From contig JAEZFK010000005.1 of NCBI GenBank assembly GCA_023437715.1, positions 62,001 through 126,000 of the forward strand: 64,000 nucleotides of DNA. Reading direction: 5' to 3'. A program made the position numbers and the translations under genes. Positions 1 through 9,797 of this stretch are shown here, piece by piece (within the stretch, counting starts at the first letter, position 1; every line of letters starts with the position of its first letter). The notes under the pieces are model-generated. The model did not search any database, was not told where the DNA came from, and saw only the letters and a list, made by a program, of their open reading frames with translations. The stretch is from Bacillota bacterium. GTDB taxonomy: Bacteria > Bacillota > Clostridia > Lachnospirales > Lachnospiraceae.

Positions 1-1724
1 ATTCCATCGGCGATTTTTCAGATAAAAGCTGGATCATAAAGGAACGCCCCTGGTATATCCAGATGGCCGAAGAAAACAAGACTGTCATGACTGAGCCTTA
101 TGAAGATGCTGCGACAAAGCTTCAGGTGGTAACTGTGGCGGCTCCGGTATACAAGCCGGGAACCCAGGAAATCATCGGGGCCATCGGCATTGATTTCAAC
201 TTAAAGGGACTGGAGAAGGTCATGGGCTCCTATGTCCTTGGAGATACCGGATTTTATATTTTGACGACGAAAGCCGGCCAGATCATGTACCATCCGGTTT
301 CCGAGTACATCAACCGCAATGTGGCGGATACGGACATGTCGGACAGCTTTAAGAATGCGGTCCTGTCCCGCACCCTGGGAAGCCTGGAATATACATCCCA
401 CGGCACTCACAGCCACGGTTACCTTGCGCCGGTAGGAGAAACAGGCTGGCTGGTGGCTACCGGACTGCCGGACAGAGAATTTAATAAGGAATATTCCGGA
501 ATCCAGATTGCCATGATCATCGCCTTTCTCATTACTGTTACATGTATTTACCTGATGATCCTGTTCACCTCCAGACAGATTATACGGCCCATCAAGGCTC
601 TGACCAATACGGCAAATCTCATTGCAGCCGGAAATCTGGACGTTTCGGCGGAGGTGACATCCAGGGATGAAACCGGTCAGATGGCGGCTGCCATCAACGG
701 CACCGTGTCCCAGCTGCAACGGTATACTGCATACATAAGGGAAATCACCCGCACACTGGAAAATATGGCGGACGGGGATATGCGCATTCATTTGGAGGAG
801 GATTACGTAGGGGAGTTTGCCTCCATCCGGTCGGCCTTTGAAGATATTTCAACCTCCTTAAACGGCACGCTCCGTCTTATCAGTACCTCTGCGGAGCAGG
901 TCAGCGTGGGAGCCGATCAGGTTTCCAGCGGGGCCCAGGCATTGGCATCCGGGTCCACGGAGCAGGCGGCTACAGTGGAAGAGCTGAATGCCTCCGTCAG
1001 CGAGGTGAGCAGCCAGGCGGCGGCCAACCTAGTCAGCATCGAAGCCTCTGCACGCTCGGTGAAGCAGGTGGCAAAGGACATCGGGGACGGCAATACCCAG
1101 ATGAAACGGCTGACCGAGGCCATGGATGAAATCAGTTCTTCTTCCAGCCAGATTTCCAATATTACAAAGACCATTGAGGACATCGCTTTCCAGACCAACA
1201 TCCTGGCGCTAAACGCCGCCATTGAAGCGGCAAGGGCGGGAGCAGCAGGCAAGGGCTTTGCCGTGGTTGCCGACGAGGTCCGCAATCTTGCCGCCAAATC
1301 TGCGGAGGCGGCCAAGCATACGGCGCAGCTGATCGACGCTTCCGTGGAAACGGTGGAACGGGGAACCCAGATCGCCTCACATACGGCCCAGATTCTGCAG
1401 AGCGTTGGAGAAAGCGCTCAGACCATGATGGAGAGCATTGCACAGATCGAACAGGCCTCTAACCAGCAGACCAGCGCCATTGAACAGATCAAGGTTGGAT
1501 TAAACCAGGTTTCCGCCGTCGTACAGACCAATGCGGCTACGGCTGAGGAGAACTCCGCCACCAGCGAGGAGATGTCGGCCCAGGCAGCGACCCTGCGTTC
1601 GGAAATCGGCAGGTTTAAGCTTACGGATGACAGGAGCCAGAGTGCCAATGTGAGCAGGGGCAGGGGGGCTTTTGAAAGCGGAAGCTTGAAAAATGATTTC
1701 GAGGGCGGCTCGGAAAAGTATTGA
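1..1724 (+). CDS. Methyl-accepting chemotaxis protein, 5'-truncated by window edge
   Basis: The frame is open from the first bases (reading SIGDFSDKSW before the first internal Met), so the start lies outside the window. Visible parts are the distal half of a periplasmic dCache-type ligand domain, one membrane segment near IAMIIAFLITVTCIYLMIL, a HAMP region, and a full cytoplasmic signalling domain with the conserved hairpin tip (EDIAFQTNILALNAAIEAAR, then GFAVVADEVRNLA). It senses a small extracellular ligand and controls CheA. No C-terminal receptor pentapeptide is seen. A strong terminator follows. The ligand cannot be read from the sequence. Confidence 0.95.
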   Translation, partial: SIGDFSDKSWIIKERPWYIQMAEENKTVMTEPYEDAATKLQVVTVAAPVYKPGTQEIIGAIGIDFNLKGLEKVMGSYVLGDTGFYILTTKAGQIMYHPVSEYINRNVADTDMSDSFKNAVLSRTLGSLEYTSHGTHSHGYLAPVGETGWLVATGLPDREFNKEYSGIQIAMIIAFLITVTCIYLMILFTSRQIIRPIKALTNTANLIAAGNLDVSAEVTSRDETGQMAAAINGTVSQLQRYTAYIREITRTLENMADGDMRIHLEEDYVGEFASIRSAFEDISTSLNGTLRLISTSAEQVSVGADQVSSGAQALASGSTEQAATVEELNASVSEVSSQAAANLVSIEASARSVKQVAKDIGDGNTQMKRLTEAMDEISSSSSQISNITKTIEDIAFQTNILALNAAIEAARAGAAGKGFAVVADEVRNLAAKSAEAAKHTAQLIDASVETVERGTQIASHTAQILQSVGESAQTMMESIAQIEQASNQQTSAIEQIKVGLNQVSAVVQTNAATAEENSATSEEMSAQAATLRSEIGRFKLTDDRSQSANVSRGRGAFESGSLKNDFEGGSEKY

Positions 1725-1751
1725 TGCAATTCCGTATAATCATATAATGAT

Positions 1752-1800
1752 AAAAGCAGCGTTTCCTGATCCCTTTACGGGGAAGGGAAACGCTGCTTTT
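1752..1800. terminator. Bidirectional intrinsic terminator
   Basis: AAAAGCAGCGTTTCC pairs with GGAAACGCTGCTTTT around a roughly 19-nt loop. The A-run and T-run let it work on both strands. It sits between the chemoreceptor and the convergent histidine kinase gene. Confidence 0.85.
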
Positions 1801-1822
1801 TGTAAGTGCGTGTAGGGAGCAT

Positions 1823-3685
1823 CTACACGGAATCTGCCGGGGGCTGCTGCGGTGCTTCCTTTGGAACCGGAATAGAAAACCAGATTGCCGTAAAGTCTTT
1901 GCAGCGGCTGTTAATATGCAGGCAGGAATCCGGTCCGTAGGATAAGACCAGCCTGGAATTTGTATTCACCAACCCGATGTTCTGATTGGATGCAGGGTTG
2001 ACCTGTGCCAGGTCCTCTTTGATTGCCGTCAGCTTATGGGCGGAAATTCCATTTCCCGTATCATAGATACTGAAATAAATCCGGTCCCTTTTCCTGTGCA
2101 CAGAGATACGGATTATCCCCTTTCCTTTTTTCTCTTTAATGCCGTGATAGATTGCATTCTCCACAAGGGGCTGCAGAAGCATTTTCTTGACCGGGTAGAT
2201 GGAACAGTCCTTGGCGATCTGGAATTTGGCATCAAATTTATTCACATAGCGAAGCTTCATGATTTCAAGATACTTTTTTAAATAGTCGATTTCATTCTGA
2301 ATCTTTACATTCTCCTGGGGATCGCTGAGGGAATAACGCATAATTGCAGAGAGATAGGATATCATCTGGCTGCAGCGGTTTTCTGAGCCGGTCAGCTTCA
2401 CCGACTCCCAGTAAATGCTGTTTAACGTATTATGCAGAAAGTGGGGATTAATCTGGTGCTGCAGCGCCTGCATTTTGGACAGCTGAAGCTTGGCGGTTTT
2501 TTCCGAATCCTGCATCTTTAGATAGTCCTGCTCAATGAAAAGCCGGATTACATTCAGCAGAATGTATTCAAACGGATTGGAACTTCGTTTGGAAAGCGGC
2601 TGTATTTTCATTAAAGCGGTATCCGGCATGCTGAACGCGCTGATAATCCTGCGGAGATATTTGTAATCGTGCTGTGTTTTAAAGAATGCAATCATACAGG
2701 CCACCCCAATGGCAGCCAGTGTGATGAAAATATACATGCTGGTCAGACTTATGGTGGTTTCGTAAATTTTGTCCTTAGGAGTCAGCAATAAATAGGAGAA
2801 TCCATAGGAGCGGGGGGAATGCAGATAAGTTGCGGTATAGGAGGCAAAATCCCGGTTCGCCACGGAAACAGTATCCTGTTTGTCATCGGATGCCATCTGT
2901 CTGGAAAGGGACAGGAGTTCTTCCTCTGAAAATTCACTGGTGGAAGGCCAGACCAGCCGGCTGTCAGAGTCAATTAAGAAAATTTGCTGATCCTCATACT
3001 CCAGCAGCTTTTGAAGCTTATTTTTCAGCCGGTCCGCATTGAAGCTGAAAATGATCAGGCCGTTCTGAACATCCGTGGTTCTGTGGTAAAGCTTTCTGTA
3101 AATGACCAGACTGGGAGCCGGATATTCCGTATACAGCAGCGGATCATCGGAAAATTCCATCCATACATCTTCTGCCCCGGCGTGATGATAGGAAACCAGA
3201 ATTTCCGCCTCCTTGTCCGGGGGAAAGGAAATCAGCTTTGCGCTTAAGGGAATGAAAATCCGGCTGTAATCATTTTTGTAGTAAATATAAATATTCTGGA
3301 GATAGTTATCCGTGTAAATCAGGTTTTGAAAGTTCAGAGAAATATTTTCCACGGATTTAATGGAATTTAAGGAGAGGGACTTTTCTGCAAACGCATTTTT
3401 CAGCTGTAGGTTTACCCTGGGATTGGAGGCAAAAAAAAGATAGGCATTGTCAACGTGGGTATAAAATGCTTCCAGGGTATCATCGGCCTGATTTAAAATA
3501 CGGGAAGCTCTTTTTTCAGCTTCCTGGGTGCTCTCCTTTGCCGTTCGGAAAATGCTGTATAAACCGATGAGCAGAAGCGGTATTAAAATCAGCAGGCTGT
3601 TGATCAGCAGACTGCGGACGAAGAAACGGACAGTTGTGGAATGATGCCTTTTATTCAGGCCGTCAAAAAGTGAATTATTTTTCAT
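1823..3685 (-). CDS. YesM-family sensor histidine kinase
   Basis: 620 aa membrane sensor kinase. A first membrane helix near residues 25-47 and a second near 315-335 enclose an extracellular sensor domain of about 265 residues. The His_kinase box QINPHFLHNTLNSIYW puts the phosphorylated His at residue 415, and a HATPase domain follows with DTGNGIS and NIGLVNT. This is the class that signals extracytoplasmic carbohydrate to AraC-type response regulators. Its ATG lies 11 bp inside the end of the upstream regulator gene, so the two are translationally coupled. The divergent sugar importer at 4656 is the expected target. Confidence 0.95.
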   Translation of the reverse strand: MKNNSLFDGLNKRHHSTTVRFFVRSLLINSLLILIPLLLIGLYSIFRTAKESTQEAEKRASRILNQADDTLEAFYTHVDNAYLFFASNPRVNLQLKNAFAEKSLSLNSIKSVENISLNFQNLIYTDNYLQNIYIYYKNDYSRIFIPLSAKLISFPPDKEAEILVSYHHAGAEDVWMEFSDDPLLYTEYPAPSLVIYRKLYHRTTDVQNGLIIFSFNADRLKNKLQKLLEYEDQQIFLIDSDSRLVWPSTSEFSEEELLSLSRQMASDDKQDTVSVANRDFASYTATYLHSPRSYGFSYLLLTPKDKIYETTISLTSMYIFITLAAIGVACMIAFFKTQHDYKYLRRIISAFSMPDTALMKIQPLSKRSSNPFEYILLNVIRLFIEQDYLKMQDSEKTAKLQLSKMQALQHQINPHFLHNTLNSIYWESVKLTGSENRCSQMISYLSAIMRYSLSDPQENVKIQNEIDYLKKYLEIMKLRYVNKFDAKFQIAKDCSIYPVKKMLLQPLVENAIYHGIKEKKGKGIIRISVHRKRDRIYFSIYDTGNGISAHKLTAIKEDLAQVNPASNQNIGLVNTNSRLVLSYGPDSCLHINSRCKDFTAIWFSIPVPKEAPQQPPADSV

Positions 3686-4409
3686 GATTTCTGTATTCTG
3701 TGGGGGTGATGCCCCAGTACGCCTTAAAGGCTCTTGCGAAGTTATTTGGATTTACGTATCCGATCATGTTGCTGATGTTGTATATCTTTGTGTCCGGGTC
3801 CTTCAGGAGAAGGGTGGCCTGCTTCATCCTGGCCTCATTGAGCAGGTCTGAAAAGGTCTTGGAGGTTTTCATCTTAACCAGCTGACTGAGGTAGGAGGGG
3901 TTTAAGTACAGGGATTCTGCCAGGGAGGACAGGGAGCCTTCCCTGTAATTCTGGCTGCAGTAGGCCAGAGTCTTTTGAATAATCTCGTCGGAGCAATGGC
4001 TTGTTTTATCATCAGGACTGATGTTGTATTTTAAATCCAGCTCTTTCTTAATCGTTCCGAAAATTTCTTTCAGCTCTGAAAAGTTGGTAGGCTTTAGTAC
4101 ATAATAGCGGACACCGTACCGTACTGCATTCTGGGCATATTTAAAATTATCATAAGCGCTTAGGAAAACCACTGTCGGCCGGGAGCCTGACAGCTCTGAA
4201 ACCGCCTTTGCCAGTTCAATCCCGTCCATATCGGGCATGCTGATATCGGTCAGAATCACATGGACTGTGCGGTCTTTTAAAAACTCAAGCGCTTCCCGTC
4301 CGCTGTCTTTCTGGCCGCATACGTGAAACCCTTGTTCATTCCATGGAAAACAGGACGCAAGGATATTGCGGGAATTTGCTTCATCATCCACAATCAGAAG
4401 TTCGTACAT
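3675..4409 (-). CDS. YesN-family response regulator with AraC HTH
   Basis: 244 aa. The receiver domain has acidic pocket D8/D9, phospho-acceptor D55 in ILTDISMPD, and K106 in YVLKPTNF. After a linker, a C-terminal AraC double helix-turn-helix ends in YVNPNNFARAFKAYWG and ITPTEYRN. I chose the ATG at 4409 because GGAGG lies 7 nt upstream. The longer reading to 4475 would run through a near-perfect promoter. Partner of the overlapping kinase, and probable activator of the importer genes starting at 4656. Confidence 0.95.
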   Translation of the reverse strand: MYELLIVDDEANSRNILASCFPWNEQGFHVCGQKDSGREALEFLKDRTVHVILTDISMPDMDGIELAKAVSELSGSRPTVVFLSAYDNFKYAQNAVRYGVRYYVLKPTNFSELKEIFGTIKKELDLKYNISPDDKTSHCSDEIIQKTLAYCSQNYREGSLSSLAESLYLNPSYLSQLVKMKTSKTFSDLLNEARMKQATLLLKDPDTKIYNISNMIGYVNPNNFARAFKAYWGITPTEYRNHEK

Positions 4410-4446
4410 TTCATTTCCTCCCCACCATACCGCATTGATATAAAAA

Positions 4447-4475
4447 ATTATAGCATGCGGCAGTATGGTAGTCAA
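4447..4475 (-). promoter_or_regulatory. Sigma-A promoter of the yesN-yesM pair
   Basis: On the minus strand TTGACT, a 17-bp spacer, then TATAAT. This is close to ideal and lies about 38 bp upstream of the regulator start codon. It makes constitutive basal expression of the sensor pair likely. Confidence 0.8.
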
Positions 4476-4503
4476 AGGGGATAGCTGTCAAAGAACATTT
4501 CCC

Positions 4504-4536
4504 TAAAATAAAGATAGCCGGGTAAAATAAAGATAG
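4504..4536. repeat. 14-bp direct repeat, candidate YesN operator
   Basis: TAAAATAAAGATAG occurs at 4504-4517 and again at 4523-4536, a period of 19 bp (near two helical turns). It lies in the divergent region upstream of the importer genes, where I see no good -35 element. AraC-type regulators commonly bind direct half-sites with about this spacing. The role as operator is inference. Confidence 0.45.
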
Positions 4537-4655
4537 ATTGAAATGATAGGGGGATACAATGGGTACAAGGGCGCATAACCACAGCACCGTGATAAAATAC
4601 GGATAATGAGCTGTGTTCCAATGGAACCGGCAAATGAGTGAAGGAGGAAATATCT

Positions 4656-5585
4656 ATGTCACCGTTAAAATCAAATGCTGCGGGGATGCCGGCTGTGAGA
4701 AAATATCCGAAAAACTGGAGGTGGGGAATGCTCTTTATTCTGCCATGGCTCCTGGGGTTTTTTGTGCTTCAGGCGTATCCGCTGATAATGTCCCTGTACT
4801 ACTCCTTTACGGATTTTTCGATTCTGTCGGAAGGCAAATGGGTCGGTCCGGAGAATTATATTAAGCTGTTTACAAAGGATAAGTATTTTGTAAAATCTTT
4901 TCTGCTGACCTTTAAGTACGCTCTCATGTCAGTGCCCATGAAGCTGATTATGGCTTTGATTGTAGCAATGATCCTGAATATGCGTTTAAAGGGAATCAAC
5001 CTGTTCCGTACCGTATACTATCTGCCCTCTATTATGGGAGGAAGCGTAGCCATCTCTATTTTATGGAGATTCATGTTCATGAAGGAAGGCATGCTGAACA
5101 AATTTTTAGGTGTTTTACATATTCCGGCAGTGAACTGGCTGGGAGATCCGGATATCGCTCTGGTAACCATCAGTCTTCTGGTCATCTGGCAGTTTGGCTC
5201 CTCCATGGTTCTTTTTCTGGCAGGGCTTAAAAATGTGCCCACAGAGTTATACGAAGCCGCAGAGGTTGACGGAGCGACGAAGTGGGTCCAGTTCTGGCAT
5301 ATCACCTTTCCCATGCTGACACCGGTTGTTTTCTTTAACCTGATTATGCAGATCATTCATGCCCTGCAGGAGTTTACCTCGGCATTTATTATTACCAACG
5401 GCGGGCCCAACCATGGAACCTACCTGATGGGGGTTAAGATTTATGAGGACGCATTTAAAAACCTGAAAATGGGATACGCATCTGCTTCCTCATGGGTGAT
5501 GTTTGTGGCTATTCTTCTGATTACGCTTCTTGTATTCCGCTCATCGAGTGCATGGGTATTCTATAATGATGGAGGGCTGGATTAA
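4656..5585 (+). CDS. Carbohydrate ABC transporter permease (MalF/UgpA type)
   Basis: 309 aa inner-membrane subunit of a CUT1 sugar importer. About six membrane helices, starting with the one around MLFILPWLLGFFVLQAYPL. The EAA loop that docks the ATPase is visible as EAAEVDGATKWVQFWHITFP. The start is the ATG at 4656, 9 nt after AAGGAGG; an earlier GTG at 4638 overlaps that ribosome site and is unlikely. It overlaps the next permease by one base (TAATG). No ATPase gene is present in the locus, so it probably uses a shared MsmK/UgpC-like ATPase encoded elsewhere. Confidence 0.95.
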   Translation: MSPLKSNAAGMPAVRKYPKNWRWGMLFILPWLLGFFVLQAYPLIMSLYYSFTDFSILSEGKWVGPENYIKLFTKDKYFVKSFLLTFKYALMSVPMKLIMALIVAMILNMRLKGINLFRTVYYLPSIMGGSVAISILWRFMFMKEGMLNKFLGVLHIPAVNWLGDPDIALVTISLLVIWQFGSSMVLFLAGLKNVPTELYEAAEVDGATKWVQFWHITFPMLTPVVFFNLIMQIIHALQEFTSAFIITNGGPNHGTYLMGVKIYEDAFKNLKMGYASASSWVMFVAILLITLLVFRSSSAWVFYNDGGLD

Positions 5586-6424
5586 TGAGAATGAAAAAGA
5601 ATAACCTTATGGCCTATGTTATTTTAATTGCTGTAGGAACCGTCATGATTTATCCTTTGTTCTGGCTGTTCTTCGCCACATTCAAGGATAATAAGGAGCT
5701 GTTCGGAAAGATGACCCTGCTTCCGGAGCAATTTTCTTTCAGCGCTTATAAAGAGGGGTGGAAGGGAAGCGGGCAGTTTACCTACCTGACATTTTACTTA
5801 AATACCTTTAAGCTGGTCATTCCTACCGTGGTATTTACCGCCTTGTCCACAGGAATTGTTGCATACGGATTTGCCAGATTCCAGTTTCCGTTTAAGAAAA
5901 TACTGTTTATGCTGATGATTTCCACTTTGATGCTGCCGGATGCGGTTATCATGATTCCAAGATATGTTGCATTTAACAAATTCGGCTGGGTTGATACCTA
6001 CCTGCCTTTCTGGGTTCCGGCCATCCTGGCCTGCTATCCTTTCCTGATTTTCATGCAGATTCAGTTTTTAAGAGGAATTCCCAGAGAGCTGGATGAGTCG
6101 GCCTATATGGATGGCTGCAATCCCTTTATGGTATATGTGAGGGTACTGGCGCCGCTTTTAAAGCCTTCTGTTTTTTCTGTTGTGATTTTCCAGACCCTCT
6201 GGAGGTGGAATGATTATTTCAATAACCTGGTGTATATCAGCAGCGTGAAAAATTTCACCCTGTCCCTGGCCTTAAAAATGTCCATTGACAGCCAGGGGGC
6301 TTCCACACCGTGGAACCAGGTGCTCGCAATGTCCTTTGTATCCCTGATTCCGCCGATTTTACTTTACTTCTTTGCGCAGAAGTATTTTGTAGAGGGGATT
6401 ACAGCGGGAAGCATAAAGGGATAA
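5585..6424 (+). CDS. Carbohydrate ABC transporter permease (MalG/UgpE type)
   Basis: 279 aa second permease of the same CUT1 importer, about six membrane helices. The EAA loop reads ESAYMDGCNPFMVYVRVLAP and the C-terminus FVEGITAGSIKG is typical of the MalG family. Start and stop codons of neighbours overlap as TAATG, which indicates coupled synthesis of the two permeases. The binding protein follows after 146 bp. Confidence 0.95.
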   Translation: MRMKKNNLMAYVILIAVGTVMIYPLFWLFFATFKDNKELFGKMTLLPEQFSFSAYKEGWKGSGQFTYLTFYLNTFKLVIPTVVFTALSTGIVAYGFARFQFPFKKILFMLMISTLMLPDAVIMIPRYVAFNKFGWVDTYLPFWVPAILACYPFLIFMQIQFLRGIPRELDESAYMDGCNPFMVYVRVLAPLLKPSVFSVVIFQTLWRWNDYFNNLVYISSVKNFTLSLALKMSIDSQGASTPWNQVLAMSFVSLIPPILLYFFAQKYFVEGITAGSIKG

Positions 6425-6570
6425 AAAAATGATAGATGAACAATATGAAGATAGATTTTAAAGATATGCACCTGTAATCTGAGCAGGGGCTTAAAATATC
6501 TGATTTATGGTAGAATGGAATTATCAAACATTGAGGGGAAACCTGATAAAGGAGAAGGAGGAAAGAATTT

Positions 6571-7959
6571 ATGAAAAAGCAATTCAAAAAAAGCGCAGCC
6601 CTGCTTATGGCGGCTTCCATGGCGGCAGTATCTCTGATGGGCTGCGGTTCAGGTGCGAAAAGCGCAGAGACCCCCGCAGCTGCCCAGGGCAGCACAGGGG
6701 CAGAGAGTACAGAAGCGGAGAGTACAGAGGCCGGAAAGCAGGCATCCGGGGGAGAGCCTGTAACCCTGCGTTTCTCCTGGTGGGGAAGCGACAGCAGGCA
6801 TAAAGCTCTCCTGGCTGTGATTGAAGCCTATGAGAAAAAGAATCCCAATGTAAAGGTGGAAGCAGAGTATCAGGGATATGACGGATACTATGAGAAAATC
6901 ATGACGACCCTTTCCAGCAATACGGCGCCGGATATTATCCAGCTGAGCAAGGAATGGCTGCCTGATATTCAGGGGGCCAAGCATTATCTGGCGGACCTGT
7001 CCACACTGCCGGTGGATTTAAGCACCTTAAAGGACCGCCTGCTGGAAATCGCAGGTACTTATAACGGTGAGCCCAATGTGTTCCCCTGTACCGTGGGCGG
7101 CTCCGTTACCTATGTTAATACTGATTTTGCAAAGCAGTATGGAATTGATTTAACCAAGACCTATACCTGGGATGAGATTAAGGAGCTGGGAAAATCCGTT
7201 CATGAGCAGGACAGCGATGCGTATCTGATGACGGCGGATGCAGATATGCTGAACCGGTTATTTGTCCAGCCTTACCTGGTACAGAAGACAGGAAAGCCTT
7301 TAATTGATGAAGAAACCTTTGCCATGAATTTTTCAGAAGAGGATGCGGCAGAAGCATTCCAGAATATTGTGGATCTGTATGAGTCCAATACCCTGGAGCC
7401 ATTCGGAGACGCGGCAACCTTTGCCGGACAGGCGGATCAGAACAACAAGTGGATTAACGGAAAGATCGGCATGATTGTAGACTATACAGGAAGTGCGCCG
7501 AAATATATCGCTTCCATCGACAGTCCCTTAGATGTCATTCCCATGCCGGTTACCGACGACGCCAAGTGCAGCGGCGTTGCATACAGCGGAGACAGAGGCT
7601 TTGCAGTCAATGATAATTCTGAGCATAAGGAAGAGGCCGCGAAGTTCCTGGATTTTCTGATGAATGATCCGGAGTCCATCGCAATCTGCAAAACCGATGT
7701 GGGCTACTGCCCCACCAAGCAGTCTGACGACATTCTGATTGCAGCAGGGGTTGTAAGCGAAATCCAGAAAAAGGGCGTTGAAATTTCTGAGCCCAATTCT
7801 TATACCAACAATATGATCAGCGGAAATACGGAGCTTGAGGTAGCACGGAAGGATTTAATCCAGGAGGTTGTTTACGGAGATATTACTCCGGAGGAAGCAG
7901 CGAAGGAGCTGACAGAGCAGTATCAGACAATTCTGGATGAGCTGAAGGCAAATAAATAA
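6571..7959 (+). CDS. Extracellular sugar-binding lipoprotein (SBP family 1)
   Basis: 462 aa. The signal peptide ends in lipobox LMGC with the lipidated Cys at residue 25, followed by a low-complexity Ala/Ser/Glu/Thr linker and the mature domain starting near VTLRFSWWGSDSRH, typical of cluster 1 solute-binding proteins. It captures an oligosaccharide for the two permeases just upstream. A good ribosome site (GGAGAAGGAGG) precedes the ATG. A hairpin follows the stop codon. The substrate is unproven; the next two genes suggest a uronic-acid-containing oligosaccharide. Confidence 0.95.
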   Translation: MKKQFKKSAALLMAASMAAVSLMGCGSGAKSAETPAAAQGSTGAESTEAESTEAGKQASGGEPVTLRFSWWGSDSRHKALLAVIEAYEKKNPNVKVEAEYQGYDGYYEKIMTTLSSNTAPDIIQLSKEWLPDIQGAKHYLADLSTLPVDLSTLKDRLLEIAGTYNGEPNVFPCTVGGSVTYVNTDFAKQYGIDLTKTYTWDEIKELGKSVHEQDSDAYLMTADADMLNRLFVQPYLVQKTGKPLIDEETFAMNFSEEDAAEAFQNIVDLYESNTLEPFGDAATFAGQADQNNKWINGKIGMIVDYTGSAPKYIASIDSPLDVIPMPVTDDAKCSGVAYSGDRGFAVNDNSEHKEEAAKFLDFLMNDPESIAICKTDVGYCPTKQSDDILIAAGVVSEIQKKGVEISEPNSYTNNMISGNTELEVARKDLIQEVVYGDITPEEAAKELTEQYQTILDELKANK

Positions 7960-7986
7960 TAAAAACAAATAGTGAGTCACACAATG

Positions 7987-8021
7987 GAGGGTGTTGTAAA
8001 ATTATATTTTGCAGCATCCTC
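7987..8021 (+). terminator. Intra-operon hairpin after binding-protein gene
   Basis: A 15-bp stem with three G-T wobbles (7987-8001 with 8007-8021) around a 5-nt loop, followed by TGTTTTAATC. It probably acts as a leaky terminator or 3' stabiliser, giving more binding protein than downstream enzymes. Confidence 0.65.
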
Positions 8022-8063
8022 TGTTTTAATCGGAAAGAAGCTAATGACTGAACGGAGGAAGAT

Positions 8064-9797
8064 ATGAAGGATAAAACGTATTATCAGGAAATGCTGCTGC
8101 ATCTGGTGGAGCCGCTGAAAAAACATTACAGCAAGGACTGCGCAAGCTTGCAGCTGGGAGCGTTTGCGGCAGGCTACGGCAGCCGGATTGCCGGAATGGA
8201 AGGGTTTTCCCGTATTTTATGGGGAATGGCATCCTACTGGGCCGGCGGAGGAGAAGATGAGAGCCTTTTGCCGGTTTATGAGAAAGGGCTTTGCGCAGGT
8301 ACCAGCCCTGGATCAAAGGAATATTGGGGAGATTTACATCATAAGGACCAGAGAATGGTTGAAATGGCTGCTGTCAGCTACGGAATCCTGATGGTTCCGG
8401 AAAAGCTGTGGGCCCCCCTGAGCGCGGCGGAAAAGCAGAACCTTGCAGACTGGCTGTACCAGATCAACCTTTATTCCCAGGCGGACAACAACTGGCAGTA
8501 CTTTAAGGTCATCGCAAATCTGGCCCTGAAAAGCGTAGGAAAGAAATGGAGCCGGGAGCAGGTAAAGGATGCCATGGACCGGTACGAATCCTTTTATCTG
8601 GGCAATGGCTGGTACTCTGACGGAAAGCGGCCCCAGAATGATTATTACACGTCCTTTGGCATTCATTTCTACTGCCTGTTATATGCGAAATTTATGGAAA
8701 AGGAAGACCCGGAGACTGCGGAGCGTTTTAAAAAACGGGCAGCAGTATTTGCAAAAACGTTTATTTACTGGTTTGATGATGAAGGCAAGGCACTTCCCTT
8801 TGGCCGCTCCCTGACCTACCGCTTTGCCCAGGCCGCATTTTTCAGCGCCTGCGCCCTGGCAGGAGTGGAATGCTTTTCCTGGGGAGTCATGAAAGGAATC
8901 ATCCAGAGGCATATGGAATACTGGCTGCGGCAGCCGATTTTTGACAATGAAGGCGTGCTTACGGTTGGATATACCTATCCGAACCTGCTGATGTCCGAGG
9001 CCTATAATGCCCCGGGCTCCCCGTACTGGGCGCTGAAAACCTTTGTATTCCTTGCATTGCCCGATGATCATCCTTTTTGGCAGGCCCGGTGCGAAGCGCT
9101 GCCGGAGTTAAAGGAAACCTGTGCGGTGAAGGAATGTGACATGCTGCTCTGTCACAGGAACCATGAGGTGGTGGCCCTGACAGCAGGCCAGTATCCGGTG
9201 ATGGAGCATCCCCACGCAGCGGAGAAATATGCAAAGTTCGCCTATTCTTCTGTATTCGGCTTCTGTGTGCCCCGGTCTTACCATCAGCTGGAGCAGGCGG
9301 GAACCGACAGCATGCTGGCCTTTTACGCCCACGGCATGTATTATGTGCGGAGAACCTGTCTGGAGTATCATGTTACAGATAAGGAGGTTTATGCCAGATG
9401 GAGTCCTGTGGAAGGAATTGAGGTGGAGACCTGGATCATACCGGTTCAAAACGGTCATAAGCGCAGACACAGGATTTCCAGTGATTTAAGCTGCACGGCA
9501 TACGACTGCGGCTTTTCCTATCCCAACTGCATGGAAGAGACAGGAAAAGAGGAAGAAGAGGGATTTGCTGCTGTTTCCGATGAAAATGGAAAGAGCCGGA
9601 TCAGGGCTAACCGTGGAAAGGGAACCGTTATTACAGCGCTTCCCAACATGAATCTTGTATTTCCCAATGTCTGCATCCCGGCAATCCGGTTTGAGATTAC
9701 ACCGGGGGTGACGGAAATTGAAACACTGGCAGAAACGGAATTTACAGACAGAGAGATTGTAATTGGAGGAGGAAACTGCTATGCATTACGGGATTGA
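8064..9797 (+). CDS. DUF2264 family protein, probable glycan-processing enzyme
   Basis: 577 aa, no signal peptide, so cytoplasmic. The N-terminal part (about residues 1-340) is Trp/Tyr-rich and reads as an alpha/alpha-toroid, with GSRIAGMEGFSRILWG, NNWQYFKVIANLALKSVG and RSLTYRFAQAAFFSACAL. A C-terminal beta-rich part follows. These match my memory of DUF2264. I recall some DUF2264 members being classed as CAZy GH154 beta-glucuronidases, but I am not certain this one belongs there. It overlaps the GH88 gene by 17 bp, so it probably works on the same imported uronic-acid oligosaccharide. The start has an AACGGAGGAAGAT ribosome site. Confidence 0.85.
   Translation: MKDKTYYQEMLLHLVEPLKKHYSKDCASLQLGAFAAGYGSRIAGMEGFSRILWGMASYWAGGGEDESLLPVYEKGLCAGTSPGSKEYWGDLHHKDQRMVEMAAVSYGILMVPEKLWAPLSAAEKQNLADWLYQINLYSQADNNWQYFKVIANLALKSVGKKWSREQVKDAMDRYESFYLGNGWYSDGKRPQNDYYTSFGIHFYCLLYAKFMEKEDPETAERFKKRAAVFAKTFIYWFDDEGKALPFGRSLTYRFAQAAFFSACALAGVECFSWGVMKGIIQRHMEYWLRQPIFDNEGVLTVGYTYPNLLMSEAYNAPGSPYWALKTFVFLALPDDHPFWQARCEALPELKETCAVKECDMLLCHRNHEVVALTAGQYPVMEHPHAAEKYAKFAYSSVFGFCVPRSYHQLEQAGTDSMLAFYAHGMYYVRRTCLEYHVTDKEVYARWSPVEGIEVETWIIPVQNGHKRRHRISSDLSCTAYDCGFSYPNCMEETGKEEEEGFAAVSDENGKSRIRANRGKGTVITALPNMNLVFPNVCIPAIRFEITPGVTEIETLAETEFTDREIVIGGGNCYALRD

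Noticed and set aside
201..791. Long antisense frame opposite the first chemoreceptor
   Set aside because: Opposite strand of a strongly conserved protein; no family resemblance and no ribosome site.
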